Shown here: in pieces, positions 1 to 9,169 of the stretch | Position numbering within the stretch: position 1 is the stretch's first letter | Layout of the letters: each line of letters begins with the position of its first letter | Assembly: GCA_964652235.1 (NCBI GenBank) | Contig: CAZZDK010000002.1 | Span: forward strand, 62,001-126,000 | Length of the DNA: 64,000 bases | Reading direction: 5' to 3' | Source: CAZZDK01 sp964652235 | Lineage (GTDB): Bacteria > Pseudomonadota > Alphaproteobacteria > UBA9219 | Made by a program: the position numbers and the translations under genes | Notes under the pieces: model-generated | Told to the model about the DNA's origin: nothing | Databases searched by the model: none | What the model saw: only the letters and a program-made list of their open reading frames with translations

Positions 1-2435
1 CACTCAACGTGCCGCTTGTGAATGACGTGTATGGCGATTTGCGAGGGCTTGATAGCGAAGGATACCTCTATCATGCTACGGACGCTTATGGTGTCGGGAT
101 GCATCTGTGCAAGCGCAACCCCGACACGATGGCTGTGGTTGCTAAAACAACAAAGAGGATTGATTTTAGCGTTAGCGGGTTCGTGCTGGGCGACAAAATC
201 TTCGTGCATCGGTCGCGCAAGGTTTATGATCTTGACTTCGGCCTCGTCGCCGATCTTTCGGTATGGCTCCCCAGCGCGAACGAAGCCCCCATGTGCGCGG
301 ATGCCGATGGGCGTTACTGGCAGGCCGCTGCCGACAAAATCCGGCGCGTGGAAGTCGATATTCTCGGCAACGGTAACGTGGTCGAATGGGATATTTCGGC
401 TTGGACGAGCGGCCAGCGTCCCAACATTATCTTCTGGGACGACACGACCGGACATTTGTATTTCAAAGTCAATATGTTGCATCGGATTGTCAAATGGCAT
501 CCCGATAACGGTTTTGTTGCCTATGTCGATGGTGTTGCGCTGGCGGTTGGATACACGTTGCAAGATGATTATGCCTTCCCGCAGAAAGGACGGCTCTGGG
601 CCACAAATGACGTTACGGCCACGCTAGTTGATCTTGTTTCGATGCGCATTGAGAAGACGATCAATCTCCTGCCATATATCCCCACGAATGCCACGCATTT
701 TTGCGGCTGTTACGAGAAGTTCACGCATAGCGCGATCATCATGACCGATGCCGGAGAGGTCAAATATCCTCTCGAACGCTACGGTTCCGACAATGTTTCA
801 TTGGCAGGCATCCTGACGGATTTGTGCAAACGGGCGGGGTTGAAACAAACCGACATTTTGACAAATCAAGTCAGCCAATCCGTGCATGGCTATGTCATGA
901 GCCGCCGCGCTGCGGCCCGTAATGCCATTGAACCCTTGCTTGGCGCATACTTCATTGACGCGGCGGAGACAGACGGCGTGCTGCGCTTTATCCCGCGTGG
1001 GCAGAACTTGGCGGCAACAATCCCCTACGACGACCTTGGCGCGGTAGAGGGTTCGGTAAACAATAATCCCCTGCGCATAACAGAAACCCGCACGCAGGAA
1101 CTGGAACTGCCGCAACGGATCGACTTGACCCATTACGACCCTGACCGTGACTATCAGAGCAACACGCAAAATGCCGCGCGCGCTGGTAATGCCGTCACGA
1201 CCAAAGACCAACAAACGGTTGAACTATCTATCGCTCTGTTAGCAGATGAAGCGGCCCAGATCGCGGACAAGACGCTCACCAGCGCGTGGATTGGGCGGAA
1301 CCAGTTCGAATTCAATCTGCCGCCCAAATGGCTGCGGCTTGATCCCACGGATGTGATCGACGTCCTATTGCCGGACGCGACTTTGGCCTTGCGCCTGACG
1401 CAGGTGGATTTTGGCGGCAACAACATCGTGGCCTGCAAGGCGGTAGCCGAAGATGAGATTGCCTATACGTCCAATGCCAAGGGCGCTGGCGTGCCGATTG
1501 CGTCCAACCCGATCCCCATTTCCACGCCGATCTCGGCCTTGGTCATGGATCTGCCCATGCTTCGCGCCGAGGACGACGGTCTGGGGCTTTATTACGCACT
1601 GGCGCTCAAAAATAACGGGACAGCCAGCCTTTACAAATCGCCGGATGCGCTGACGTGGAGCATCACCGGAACGGGCGAAGCGGCTCCGGCCTATGGATGG
1701 GCTTCGAGCGTTTTGGCCGCATCTTTTAGCCCGTGGTCGTGGGACGAGAAGAATACCGTTCAAATCGCACTTTCTCACGGCACGCTGGACAGTAAGACAG
1801 CGCTGGAAGTTCTCAATTGGAACAATGTCGGCATTTTGGGTGATGAGCTGATCCAATGGAAAAACGCCACGCTTCTGGCCGAGAACCTTTACCAGCTATC
1901 CGGCCTCCTGCGCGGGCGACGCGGCACGGAGTGGGCCACGGGCACACACAAGATCGGCGACCGCTTCGTCGTTCTGGCAACGGACGGTTTTTACCGCATG
2001 GCGATGGCCGCGACCGAGATCGGGCAGATTTCTTATTACAAGGCCATCCCCACAGGCGGGGATTGGGACGACGCAGCGCAGACCAGCCTCAAATACAACG
2101 CGGCCAGCCTGCGTTGTTTCTCGCCCGTTCACGTTAAAGGAACCCGCGACGGCTCTGGCAATCTGACCATTTCTTGGGTCATGCGCGCGCGGTGGAGCGG
2201 CGAATGGCTCGACAGCATCGATATCTCGAACTACGAGGGCACGGAAGCCTATGAGATCGACATTTTGAACGGCGACACGGTCACGCGGACAATCAGGGCC
2301 AGCACAACAAACACCATCTACAGCGCTGCCGACCAGACAGCTGACTTCGGCTCGGCGCAGAGCGTCCTATCCGTTGCCATCTATCAAATCAACAGCACTA
2401 TCGGGCGTGGTTACGCCGGAAAGGCAATTGTGTAA
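1..2435 (+). CDS. Phage tail host-specificity protein, 5' end outside window
   Basis: The reading frame is open to the left edge (Leu and Asn codons precede the first GTG at 9), so the gene almost certainly starts upstream. At least 808 residues are visible. The first 250 or so read like beta-propeller or adhesin blades. The middle carries LTHYDPDRDYQ, typical of the large tail-tip proteins of alphaproteobacterial siphophages and gene transfer agents. A fibronectin-like segment with ISWVMRARWSG follows, and the end (IGRGYAGKAIV) matches the usual C-terminus of that family. Known members sit at the tail tip and contact the host. It opens a tightly packed late operon and its stop overlaps the next start (TAATG). 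Confidence 0.75.
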   Translation, partial: LNVPLVNDVYGDLRGLDSEGYLYHATDAYGVGMHLCKRNPDTMAVVAKTTKRIDFSVSGFVLGDKIFVHRSRKVYDLDFGLVADLSVWLPSANEAPMCADADGRYWQAAADKIRRVEVDILGNGNVVEWDISAWTSGQRPNIIFWDDTTGHLYFKVNMLHRIVKWHPDNGFVAYVDGVALAVGYTLQDDYAFPQKGRLWATNDVTATLVDLVSMRIEKTINLLPYIPTNATHFCGCYEKFTHSAIIMTDAGEVKYPLERYGSDNVSLAGILTDLCKRAGLKQTDILTNQVSQSVHGYVMSRRAAARNAIEPLLGAYFIDAAETDGVLRFIPRGQNLAATIPYDDLGAVEGSVNNNPLRITETRTQELELPQRIDLTHYDPDRDYQSNTQNAARAGNAVTTKDQQTVELSIALLADEAAQIADKTLTSAWIGRNQFEFNLPPKWLRLDPTDVIDVLLPDATLALRLTQVDFGGNNIVACKAVAEDEIAYTSNAKGAGVPIASNPIPISTPISALVMDLPMLRAEDDGLGLYYALALKNNGTASLYKSPDALTWSITGTGEAAPAYGWASSVLAASFSPWSWDEKNTVQIALSHGTLDSKTALEVLNWNNVGILGDELIQWKNATLLAENLYQLSGLLRGRRGTEWATGTHKIGDRFVVLATDGFYRMAMAATEIGQISYYKAIPTGGDWDDAAQTSLKYNAASLRCFSPVHVKGTRDGSGNLTISWVMRARWSGEWLDSIDISNYEGTEAYEIDILNGDTVTRTIRASTTNTIYSAADQTADFGSAQSVLSVAIYQINSTIGRGYAGKAIV

Positions 2436-3157
2436 TGACGACCACACCCAATCTTCTCATCGATCACATTGCTGCCAGTCAAGCCCAGAAGGAAGTCACG
2501 GCCAACACGGCCTTCGACATTCTGGACAAGGCTTTATGCCAGTTTGCGAGTATTGCGCTGGCCGACGCCAATCTGGCCCTGACCGACGCGCAGATGATCG
2601 GCAACATGGCCCTGAAGTTCACAGGGGCCTTAACGGCGGTACGGACGATTACCATTCCGGCTCATGCTAAGTTCATCTATATCGAGAACGGTACGACAGG
2701 CGGCTATGCGCTCTCTGTGAAAACACCGTCCGGTACGGCCATTTCCGTTGGAAACGGCGAGAGGAAGCTTCTTTATTGCAATGGCAGCGACTTCACAATT
2801 GCTGCCGAAGCCGGGGCCACACCTTATGACATCGGCGGTTCCTTTGTTGGCAAACCCAGCGCGGGGATCGTCCTCATGCGCTTTCCTGTGCCTCGCGCCG
2901 TGCGCTTCCTGTCCGGGATGGCTCTCAGCAGAGGCGTGGCTGCGACCGCCGCAACAGCCGCTGTTTCGTTCTCAATCCGCAAGAACGGGATCGAGTTTGC
3001 CACCATGAATTTCACGGCATCCGGCACAAGCGCGACTTTTACCTGTTCCACAACGACCGACTTCGCGGCGGGCGACGTTCTGGCGCTGGTTGCTCCCGCT
3101 TCCCCAGACGACACGCTATCCGACATCGGCTTTGCTCTTGCAGGCCTTCGCATTTAA
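2435..3157 (+). CDS. DUF2793-like phage tail protein
   Basis: A 240-residue protein. The N-terminus (NLLIDHIAASQAQKEVTAN) matches the opening of DUF2793 proteins, found next to tail-tip genes in alphaproteobacterial phages and gene transfer agents. The rest is Thr/Ala/Gly-rich with predicted beta structure, as expected of a fibre or baseplate decoration. The start overlaps the previous stop, implying coupled translation. The exact role is unknown. Confidence 0.6.
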   Translation: MTTTPNLLIDHIAASQAQKEVTANTAFDILDKALCQFASIALADANLALTDAQMIGNMALKFTGALTAVRTITIPAHAKFIYIENGTTGGYALSVKTPSGTAISVGNGERKLLYCNGSDFTIAAEAGATPYDIGGSFVGKPSAGIVLMRFPVPRAVRFLSGMALSRGVAATAATAAVSFSIRKNGIEFATMNFTASGTSATFTCSTTTDFAAGDVLALVAPASPDDTLSDIGFALAGLRI

Positions 3158-3168
3158 AGGAGAAACCC

Positions 3169-4197
3169 ATGGCCTTACGGTTTATCGATGGATTTGATCA
3201 TTACACGACAACAGCAGCCTTTGCTTACAAATACAATGCCTACACAGTCTCTGCCGTCCCTGGCGCGGGGCGACGCAGCGGGAGCAACGCGGCACGTTTT
3301 GCAAACTATGGCAGCGATTATCTTATGAAAACGCTGGACGATCAGGCGACATGGATTGTCGGTTTTGCCTATAAGCGCGATTACGCATCAAATGATGAAA
3401 AGCCCATCCTGCAACTGCGCGACAACACGGGCGCGGTGCAAATTGTTCTTTGTATGCACGGGATCGATGGTTTGCTGCGCTTGTGGCGCGGCGATCAAAC
3501 AACGCTTCTGGCAACCTCCTCAGTAGCTCTTTCGACGGGTTCTTGGAACTATATCGAACTCAAGACCACGATCCACGACACAACAGGCTCAATGGAGTTG
3601 CGCGTCAACGGCTTGACGGTAGCGACCTATACGGGCGACACAAAATATTCATCTACCATCGGGACGGCCCGATCCATTCGCCTCAGCGGCGGCGTATATC
3701 ACTCAACTCTATATGGCTGGATTGACGATCTCTATATCTGCGACGGCACGGGGACGGCCAATAACGACTTTCTCGGCGATTGTCGTGTGGATACGCTTTA
3801 TCCGAACGGCGTTGGCAACGCCGCGCAATTCACGCCGACAGGTAGTGCGACCAACTGGGAAAATGTGGATGATGTACCGTCTGATGAGGATACCAGCTAT
3901 AACGCCAGCGACACGGTGGGCTCCATCGATAGTTTCGCCTTTACGGATATGGCCGTATTGAATGCTTCCGTTTTCGGCGTTCAGGCGAACATTCTAGCCC
4001 GCAAGGACGATGCGGGATCACGGATCCTACGGGCCATCACGCGCGTCAATGGCGCAAACTACGAAGGCAGCGATTTGTCCCTTGGCGATGCCTATACCAA
4101 CCAGCAGCAAATCTGGCCGACCAACCCCGCAACGGCGGCGGCTTGGGCAGAAACCGCCATTAACGCCGCTGAGTTTGGCTACAAGGTGCTAGCGTAA
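3169..4197 (+). CDS. Putative tail fibre/lectin-like (LamG-type) phage protein
   Basis: A 342-residue protein behind a good ribosome binding site (AAAGGAGAAACCC). The segment at about residues 60-190 (e.g. GSWNYIELKTTIHDTTGSMELRVNG, quoted in part as SMELRVNG) has the alternating strands of concanavalin-A/LamG folds. The remainder resembles phage proteins that sum over 'DVPSDEDTSY' repeats in tail operons. It probably binds a surface glycan. The family is inferred from pattern only. Its stop overlaps the next start. Confidence 0.5.
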   Translation: MALRFIDGFDHYTTTAAFAYKYNAYTVSAVPGAGRRSGSNAARFANYGSDYLMKTLDDQATWIVGFAYKRDYASNDEKPILQLRDNTGAVQIVLCMHGIDGLLRLWRGDQTTLLATSSVALSTGSWNYIELKTTIHDTTGSMELRVNGLTVATYTGDTKYSSTIGTARSIRLSGGVYHSTLYGWIDDLYICDGTGTANNDFLGDCRVDTLYPNGVGNAAQFTPTGSATNWENVDDVPSDEDTSYNASDTVGSIDSFAFTDMAVLNASVFGVQANILARKDDAGSRILRAITRVNGANYEGSDLSLGDAYTNQQQIWPTNPATAAAWAETAINAAEFGYKVLA

Positions 4198-4406
4198 TGT
4201 TGCGCGTAACGCAAAACGCCGTCGAAGTCGTTCGCAAACCGACAACAGCCAATCTGCGCGTTTCATCCTACGCGGCGGAGATTCTACGCCGCCCGTCTGC
4301 GCCTCACGCCTGTGCAAGCCAGATTGCTTTGGAGGTTTTACGCGCCAACGCCGCTCCGCCATCAAACGGTACGCAGCAACCCATCGTCATCATCGTCGCA
4401 GGATAA
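4197..4406 (+). CDS. Small hypothetical phage protein
   Basis: A 69-residue product that starts on the stop of the upstream tail gene (TAATG). It contains three internal repeats of the form QNAVEVVRKP / SYAAEILRRP / QIALEVLRAN, each about 20 residues apart, then a Pro-rich linker and a hydrophobic IVIIVAG end. Small proteins of this kind are often seen between fibre and lysis genes. Function unknown; its reality is supported mainly by coupling and position. Confidence 0.55.
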   Translation: MLRVTQNAVEVVRKPTTANLRVSSYAAEILRRPSAPHACASQIALEVLRANAAPPSNGTQQPIVIIVAG

Positions 4407-4409
4407 ACC

Positions 4410-4712
4410 ATGCCTCAAACCCAAACCAAACTCGCTTTAGAAGAGCGGGAACAGGAGAACACGTCCATGAGTCCGAACGAACAACTTGAATACTTCCGCT
4501 CCATAGGTCGGCTGGAGGCCCAGGTCGCGGCGCTTGTTAGCGCGGTTGCCGAGGTCAAAACCAAGATGGATTGCATCGACCGGCGCCTTGACGCGCTCGA
4601 CCGTCTAGCGAACCGATGGAAAGGCGGCTTTGCCGTGATCCTGACCCTCGGCGCGATGAGCGGTTTTGTTCTCGACAACCTTATTCGCTGGTGGACGAGC
4701 AAAGGGCCGTAA
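4410..4712 (+). CDS. Small coiled-coil membrane protein, possible holin
   Basis: A 100-residue product, or 81 residues from the ATG at 4467, which has AGGAG about 9 bases upstream. Residues 32-68 form a coiled coil (RLEAQVAALVSAVAEVKTKM), followed by one membrane segment (GFAVILTLGAMSGFVLDNLI) and a short charged tail. It lies just upstream of the endolysin and spanin genes, where a holin is expected, and has a suitable topology. No family is recognised, so the holin role is inferred from position. Confidence 0.5.
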   Translation: MPQTQTKLALEEREQENTSMSPNEQLEYFRSIGRLEAQVAALVSAVAEVKTKMDCIDRRLDALDRLANRWKGGFAVILTLGAMSGFVLDNLIRWWTSKGP

Positions 4713-4737
4713 ATCTTCATCACACATTCCCACCGAC

Positions 4738-4760
4738 GCCGCTTTTAAGCGGCTTTTTTT
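4738..4760 (+). terminator. Rho-independent terminator
   Basis: The GCCGCTT/AAGCGGC hairpin is followed by a run of seven T. It separates the tail operon from the lysis genes. Confidence 0.75.
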
Positions 4761-4783
4761 GTGCCTGAAAGGAAGGAAAAGTC

Positions 4784-5446
4784 ATGACAAAACCAGAACC
4801 ATCACGTGGCATTCGTAACAACAACCCCGGCAATATCCGGCTCACAGATACCAAATGGCAGGGATTGTCGACGGAGCAAAAGGACGGAGAATTCTTCGTC
4901 TTTCAAAGCCCGATTTATGGGATCCGCGCTCTGGCCCGCGTTTTGATTTCTTATCAGGTCAAGCATGGGCTTCGAACGATACGTCAAATCATAAGCCGTT
5001 GGGCTCCGGCCTCGGAGAACGACACCGAAGCCTATATTAAGCATGTTTGTGAATTGACAACACAAACTGATAGCGAAGTTCTGGATATGCACAAATACGC
5101 CGATCTGAAATCGCTTGTCGTCGCAATTATCGATCATGAGAACGGATGTCAGCCCTATGCGGAGGCTCAAATCGACAAGGCTTTGGTTCTTGCTGGCGTT
5201 GAGCCTCCGGCCAAGAGTCTGCAACAAACGCGCACAGTCAAGGGCGGACAGGCCGCTACGGCGGCAACGGTAGGCCTTGGCGCGCTGCAGGCCGTTCAGG
5301 ACGGACTGGCTCCCGCGAGGGACACGCTCCAAACTCTCGTTCCATATCTCGACATCGCCAAATGGCTACTTCTGGCCATTACGCTCATCGGTCTCGGCGT
5401 AATGATCTGGGCGCGGGTAGACGATCAGAGGAAAGGTCTACGCTAA
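4784..5446 (+). CDS. Phage endolysin / P5-like lytic protein with C-terminal membrane anchor
   Basis: A 220-residue protein behind GAAAGGAAGG. The N-terminus carries RGIRNNNPGNIR, a signature of a phage peptidoglycan-degrading family often annotated as structural protein P5 or lysozyme-like. It is followed by W-Q-G-L, a conserved FQSPIYGIRALARVL block and DHENG near residue 125. Residues about 192-208 (WLLLAITLIGLGVMIWA) form a single membrane helix, so the enzyme is probably tethered. It presumably cuts peptidoglycan for host lysis. The stop overlaps the Rz-like start (TAATG). Confidence 0.7.
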   Translation: MTKPEPSRGIRNNNPGNIRLTDTKWQGLSTEQKDGEFFVFQSPIYGIRALARVLISYQVKHGLRTIRQIISRWAPASENDTEAYIKHVCELTTQTDSEVLDMHKYADLKSLVVAIIDHENGCQPYAEAQIDKALVLAGVEPPAKSLQQTRTVKGGQAATAATVGLGALQAVQDGLAPARDTLQTLVPYLDIAKWLLLAITLIGLGVMIWARVDDQRKGLR

Positions 5447-5685
5447 TGTGGACGATCATCACAGGCTGGTTTTCCAGCAATGCGCTCCGGCTTATCGGCT
5501 GGGGCGCAATAGCCGCATCCGTCCTTGCCATCCTGCTGGGGGCGCGACAATCAGGCAAGAATGCTGAACGCTATGACCAACTCAAGAAAATCACGGAGAT
5601 CAAAGATGCCCAGCTTCGCGCCGCGATGGATGCCCCTCGGACTCGTGCTGATCTTGTTAAGCGCCTGCGGGACGGCAAGTTCTAA
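5446..5685 (+). CDS. Rz-like inner-membrane spanin
   Basis: A 79-residue product. The ATG at 5446 overlaps the endolysin stop, so it is preferred over the in-frame start at 5362. An N-terminal membrane helix (LIGWGAIAASVLAILLGA) is followed by a charged helical region, the architecture of an i-spanin. A lipoprotein frame is nested inside it in the +1 register, the classical Rz/Rz1 arrangement. Spanins disrupt the outer membrane after endolysin action. Confidence 0.65.
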   Translation: MWTIITGWFSSNALRLIGWGAIAASVLAILLGARQSGKNAERYDQLKKITEIKDAQLRAAMDAPRTRADLVKRLRDGKF

Positions 5686-5845
5686 CCCCGCCTGCGTTTG
5701 TCCTCCGATCATGGTGTACAGTCGGGAGTTTCAGGAGAAGCTAGCAAAAGAAATTGATACAGCCCCATCGGAATCTGCATATCCGATCGCCGTATTAGAT
5801 TATGCAGCTCTAAGAGATCTGGCAGCAGTCTGTCAGACAAGGTAA
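5606..5845 (+). CDS. Rz1-like outer-membrane spanin lipoprotein, nested in Rz
   Basis: This frame starts at ATG 5606 (or 5630) inside the Rz-like gene. It encodes a short signal sequence with a clear lipobox, LILLSAC, with the Cys about 20 residues in. The mature part is about 58 residues. Overlap of an Rz frame by a lipoprotein frame is diagnostic for two-component spanins. Compared with lambda Rz1 it is longer and less Pro-rich. It closes the plus-strand late region; the next gene is convergent. Confidence 0.6.
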   Translation: MPSFAPRWMPLGLVLILLSACGTASSNPACVCPPIMVYSREFQEKLAKEIDTAPSESAYPIAVLDYAALRDLAAVCQTR

Positions 5846-5856
5846 CCCATAACAGG

Positions 5857-6660
5857 CTATAATGATGCCAATTCAACAGAGAACTCCTTTGAAGCGCTAC
5901 AGAAACGCCCCATAAGGCTTCTAAATCTTTCCAAACCATCCGTTGCATAAAAGGTGCTCTGACCCGCGTCTTTAGAAGTACTAATTAGCTTTTTATCAAG
6001 AAGCGCTTTTCTTGCGGTAATGGCAGTCATTTGCGCACTATCGACAAGGGAAACACCTATCGGCATTCTTTTCTGAATGTTTTTCGATAAAATTGGAAAG
6101 TGAGTGCATCCTAAAACCAACGTGTCATAGTCCTCTGTTTTAATTGAATTCAGGTATCGTTGTATTGCCGCGTCAGCAGCTTCTGTTTCATCCCACCCTT
6201 CTTCCGCTAGAGAAACGAGGACATTGCACCCCATGCCCTCGACATGCGCCGTCGGGAGAATTTCTTTAAGTGCAACTTCATAGGCTTTGGAACGAATGGT
6301 GCCTTCTGTCGCCCAGACAACGATGCGCTTATTTCGGCTTTTCGCCGCTGCCGCCTGCGCACCCGGAGAAATGACGCCGACACAAGGTAGGTCAGGCCAA
6401 TAACGACGTATCGCTTTGAGGCCATGCGCAGTTGCAGTATTACAGGCCACCACAAGCATCTTAACATTTTTTTGCACGAGCATGTCTGCAATTTCTAGGC
6501 AGTACCGCTCAACGGTTTGGGGGGGCTTAGTGCCATACGGAACACGCGCCGTATCACCGACGTATATATAATTTTCACAAGGCATTAGATCGCGCATAGC
6601 GCTATAAACTGTCAAACCGCCAACACCAGAGTCAAAAACACCGATAGCTGCTTGTCCCAT
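5857..6660 (-). CDS. murI: Glutamate racemase
   Basis: A 267-residue enzyme that interconverts L- and D-glutamate for peptidoglycan. Both active-site cysteines are present: Cys73 in VACNTATA and Cys185 in VLGCTHFP. FDSGVGG is at residues 9-15. The length is normal, so it looks functional. SD AAGGAA precedes ATG 6660. It is the last gene of a seven-gene minus-strand operon with MurF-, Ddl- and VanX-type genes in a prophage setting. A host copy is presumably elsewhere, making this a second, mobile racemase. Confidence 0.9.
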   Translation of the reverse strand: MGQAAIGVFDSGVGGLTVYSAMRDLMPCENYIYVGDTARVPYGTKPPQTVERYCLEIADMLVQKNVKMLVVACNTATAHGLKAIRRYWPDLPCVGVISPGAQAAAAKSRNKRIVVWATEGTIRSKAYEVALKEILPTAHVEGMGCNVLVSLAEEGWDETEAADAAIQRYLNSIKTEDYDTLVLGCTHFPILSKNIQKRMPIGVSLVDSAQMTAITARKALLDKKLISTSKDAGQSTFYATDGLERFRSLMGRFCSASKEFSVELASL

Positions 6661-6723
6661 GTTATAGTTTCCTTGTGTAAAACCTTTGTTTTCAAAAGCC
6701 TATGTTTTTTGCTCTTAGCATCT

Positions 6724-7527
6724 TTATTGTATCGGAGATAAAGCATATCCATACTTTGCTTGGCTTGTTCTTCCGTTGTTTTTCATCCTACTTAGAGTGT
6801 ATTCATGGAGCTGGTTTCCGATGTCAAAATGCCAAAACTCATTCCGATAATTTGTAAACCCAACTGCGGTCATTACACTGTGTAATGTGCGACGGTTTAC
6901 AAGGCGTGGATCATGAATACAAATCTCACGCGCAGCAAGTCGCTCCTCGAAGAATGCCGTGTGGCTAACAACTGACATCTCATCAAAATGCGCGCCCATA
7001 TTTAGTAAACGAGATGTTTTTTTATCTCTCAGAAGAACATCAACCGATCCACCTGTAATATGTGTCGGCCACGTGGCCGGATTTTCTGGGCTAAAAGAGT
7101 CCGGGTCCGATACATACTGGACGACTTCACGATACACTTGTTCGTTCCGAGCAAAAGGATTCTCTTGCCGTACCCTAGCCCAGAAAAAATCCCAAATCCC
7201 TTTCTGACACGTCAATGGCCTGTATCCATCGACAACAAACAATTCGATTCCGATTGAGGCCAAAACATAATCAACCACGGCTAACCGCTCCGCAGCCTCT
7301 TTTCTAACCCATACGGAGGGCAGCGCTCCAGATATTGGCTTAAAGTACGGGGCATTTTCTCCATCTGTTCGGGCATAGTAATTTTCGCTGGCAATGCCAT
7401 AGGCCCCAACATCTACTAATGACTCAGAGAATTGCGGGTGGTTCAAATCTACAGACACCGTTCTATAATTTCCTGTGTCTTCACTATTTTCATAAATTGG
7501 AACCGCGCTTGAAATAAAGCCGTTCAT
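6724..7527 (-). CDS. VanX-like D-Ala-D-Ala dipeptidase (peptidase family M15D)
   Basis: A 267-residue zinc peptidase. Conserved residues are visible: Arg103 in VDGYRP, the zinc ligands His156 and Asp163 in THITGGSVD (family form SxHxxGxxxD), and the Glu230-x-x-His233 pair in NEFWHF. VanX enzymes hydrolyse free D-Ala-D-Ala, so that another terminus can be built into peptidoglycan precursors. DdpX homologues instead salvage the dipeptide. No signal peptide is seen, so action is probably cytoplasmic. SD AAAGGA precedes the ATG. It lies between the racemase and the C39-like peptidase in one operon. Confidence 0.8.
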   Translation of the reverse strand: MNGFISSAVPIYENSEDTGNYRTVSVDLNHPQFSESLVDVGAYGIASENYYARTDGENAPYFKPISGALPSVWVRKEAAERLAVVDYVLASIGIELFVVDGYRPLTCQKGIWDFFWARVRQENPFARNEQVYREVVQYVSDPDSFSPENPATWPTHITGGSVDVLLRDKKTSRLLNMGAHFDEMSVVSHTAFFEERLAAREICIHDPRLVNRRTLHSVMTAVGFTNYRNEFWHFDIGNQLHEYTLSRMKNNGRTSQAKYGYALSPIQ

Positions 7528-7547
7528 GTTATTCCTTTCTTGGATCG

Positions 7548-8216
7548 TTACAAATCTCTTCTAAAAACTTGCCTAATTTTATCCGTCAGATCTCTCATCG
7601 GGGCATGATTTTTAGAAAGGCTTGACCAGTTAATTTCAATCAAATTCCCAGAGAAAGAACGATCCACTTCATCAATCGATGCCCAGTGATTTTCCCAATT
7701 CCAAGATAAGTGGCTGCTCGGATGATGACAGCGGAGACTCTTGATCTTGCCGTCCTGATAGCGAACCCCATTAAATAGAATTAAGTGCCCCCCTTTCCCA
7801 ATTGTCCTGCCGTCCTCATCCTTCTCTCCACCACGCAAGCCGACAGCGACAGAAACAATGCAAACGTTTCCATGACTTATAATTTTAGCAATTGTATCTG
7901 CGCCAACATTCCGATGGCATTGGCCAGAAACGCCATATTTTGACAAGAGACGAAGCAACCCAGCGTGTATCCAGCCCTTATCGCAATAAGCCTTCTCTGC
8001 AAGACCTTCATTGAGAAGCTCCCACGTTGTTTTTCCGAAACTCTCTTGTTGCAGTTCCTTCACGCCGGACACAAGCATCTTTACACAAGCAATGCCGCAG
8101 GCACGGGGGGACCAATGTCTTGCTTCCTCTTCTGTTGGGCCGCGCTCTGAATCAACCTCAATGATCTGAGAGAAGAACGGAATCCCCTCAACTACATCTT
8201 CTTTACTATTCTGCAT
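7548..8216 (-). CDS. C39-like cysteine peptidase
   Basis: A 222-residue protein with a papain-like C39 signature: Cys40 in RACGIACVKML, His144 in GKGGHLILFNGV, and a later HHPSSH segment that may supply the third residue. Members of this superfamily cut peptides or leader sequences, or act as amidases. No signal peptide or transporter domain is present. The start follows directly on the ATP-grasp stop (TAAATG), so it is coupled. In this operon it could trim a peptide substrate or the neighbouring Cys-rich peptide; that role is an inference. Confidence 0.6.
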   Translation of the reverse strand: MQNSKEDVVEGIPFFSQIIEVDSERGPTEEEARHWSPRACGIACVKMLVSGVKELQQESFGKTTWELLNEGLAEKAYCDKGWIHAGLLRLLSKYGVSGQCHRNVGADTIAKIISHGNVCIVSVAVGLRGGEKDEDGRTIGKGGHLILFNGVRYQDGKIKSLRCHHPSSHLSWNWENHWASIDEVDRSFSGNLIEINWSSLSKNHAPMRDLTDKIRQVFRRDL

Positions 8217-9161
8217 TTATCCCCCGAGTTTTGCTGTGTGTAAGAGCCAATTAACAACGTGACTTTGTTCATAACCGATGCTTTTGGCAGAAGGAACGGA
8301 AATGCCATAGTTCCTTCCAAGGCTCGGATATGAGTTAGCCTCAAGAAAATATAAGCCCTTCTCCGTTTGAAGAAAATCCACTCTTAAAAGCCCATTAAAT
8401 CGAAGCATTTCGTATGCGGCTCGTGAAAAAGCCTCCAATGCGGTTTGTTCTTTGGGCGAAACGTTTGCTGGTACCTCCATCTCAACAGAATGGGACGTTC
8501 TTTTTGCTTCTTCATCAAAAATCGCAAACCCATTCTGGAGTGTAATTGAAACTGGAGGCAGAACCGTTACCGCAACGCCATCATTCTGCCGAATAATTGG
8601 AACGGAGATTTCAACGCCTTTAAGATATGGTTCAACCATAAAAGAACCGTATGTTTTTATAAGTTTGCTTGCCGATGCTTCGGCTTCGGCCTCCTCACGA
8701 ACAAACACAACATCCTGGCCGCCGCCGCCATTCGTTGGTTTGATGATATATCCGTCCTTGTGCTTTCGGCGCATAAACGTCCACAAATCAGCAACGCTAG
8801 AACAAAGCGTATCAGGTATTGTCAAAATGCCCGATCCGGTCAGCATTTTCTTTGTCAGCATTTTATTTGCGGTCATATATGATGAGAACTTACGCGGCCC
8901 TGAATAAGGAACGCCAAGCGTTTCAAGAGAATCTCGTAAATCAAACTCTCTGTCTGTTCCCCTGTAATAGGGATCTAACAAAAGGGCTTTCCCAGCGTTA
9001 TGCCGCAGGCGCCCCCAGTTATGGGGAGGAATTGCATATGCCGGAATAATCTCATTCGGTTGATTTTGTATTGTGAGACATTCAGAAACTTGTTGCGAGA
9101 CCTCTTCAAGATCTTCTCTCTCAGTTTCTGATCCTGCGTAAATTATATATACTTTGCTCAT
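8217..9161 (-). CDS. ATP-grasp ligase, D-Ala-D-Ala ligase type (first of two)
   Basis: About 314 residues from ATG 9161, preferred over GTG 9173 because GAGGA sits just ahead of it. ATP-grasp features are a Gly-rich loop (IIKPTNGGGGQDVVFV), VEPYLKGVEISV, and Mg-binding residues in LLRVDFLQ...FLEANSYPSLG. The N-terminal domain is divergent from canonical Ddl (no HGxxGEDG), suggesting a different substrate. It probably joins a D-amino acid or peptide to another unit with ATP. It lies next to a more canonical Ddl paralogue in a peptidoglycan-type operon. Confidence 0.7.
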   Translation of the reverse strand: MSKVYIIYAGSETEREDLEEVSQQVSECLTIQNQPNEIIPAYAIPPHNWGRLRHNAGKALLLDPYYRGTDREFDLRDSLETLGVPYSGPRKFSSYMTANKMLTKKMLTGSGILTIPDTLCSSVADLWTFMRRKHKDGYIIKPTNGGGGQDVVFVREEAEAEASASKLIKTYGSFMVEPYLKGVEISVPIIRQNDGVAVTVLPPVSITLQNGFAIFDEEAKRTSHSVEMEVPANVSPKEQTALEAFSRAAYEMLRFNGLLRVDFLQTEKGLYFLEANSYPSLGRNYGISVPSAKSIGYEQSHVVNWLLHTAKLGG

Positions 9162-9169
9162 AATTTTCC

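Noticed and set aside
1..5845. Left end as a gene transfer agent cluster rather than a prophage
   Set aside because: The tail protein is GTA-like, but nested spanins, cargo, repressors and a tRNA att fragment fit an integrated phage better; not fully excluded since the left part is outside the window.
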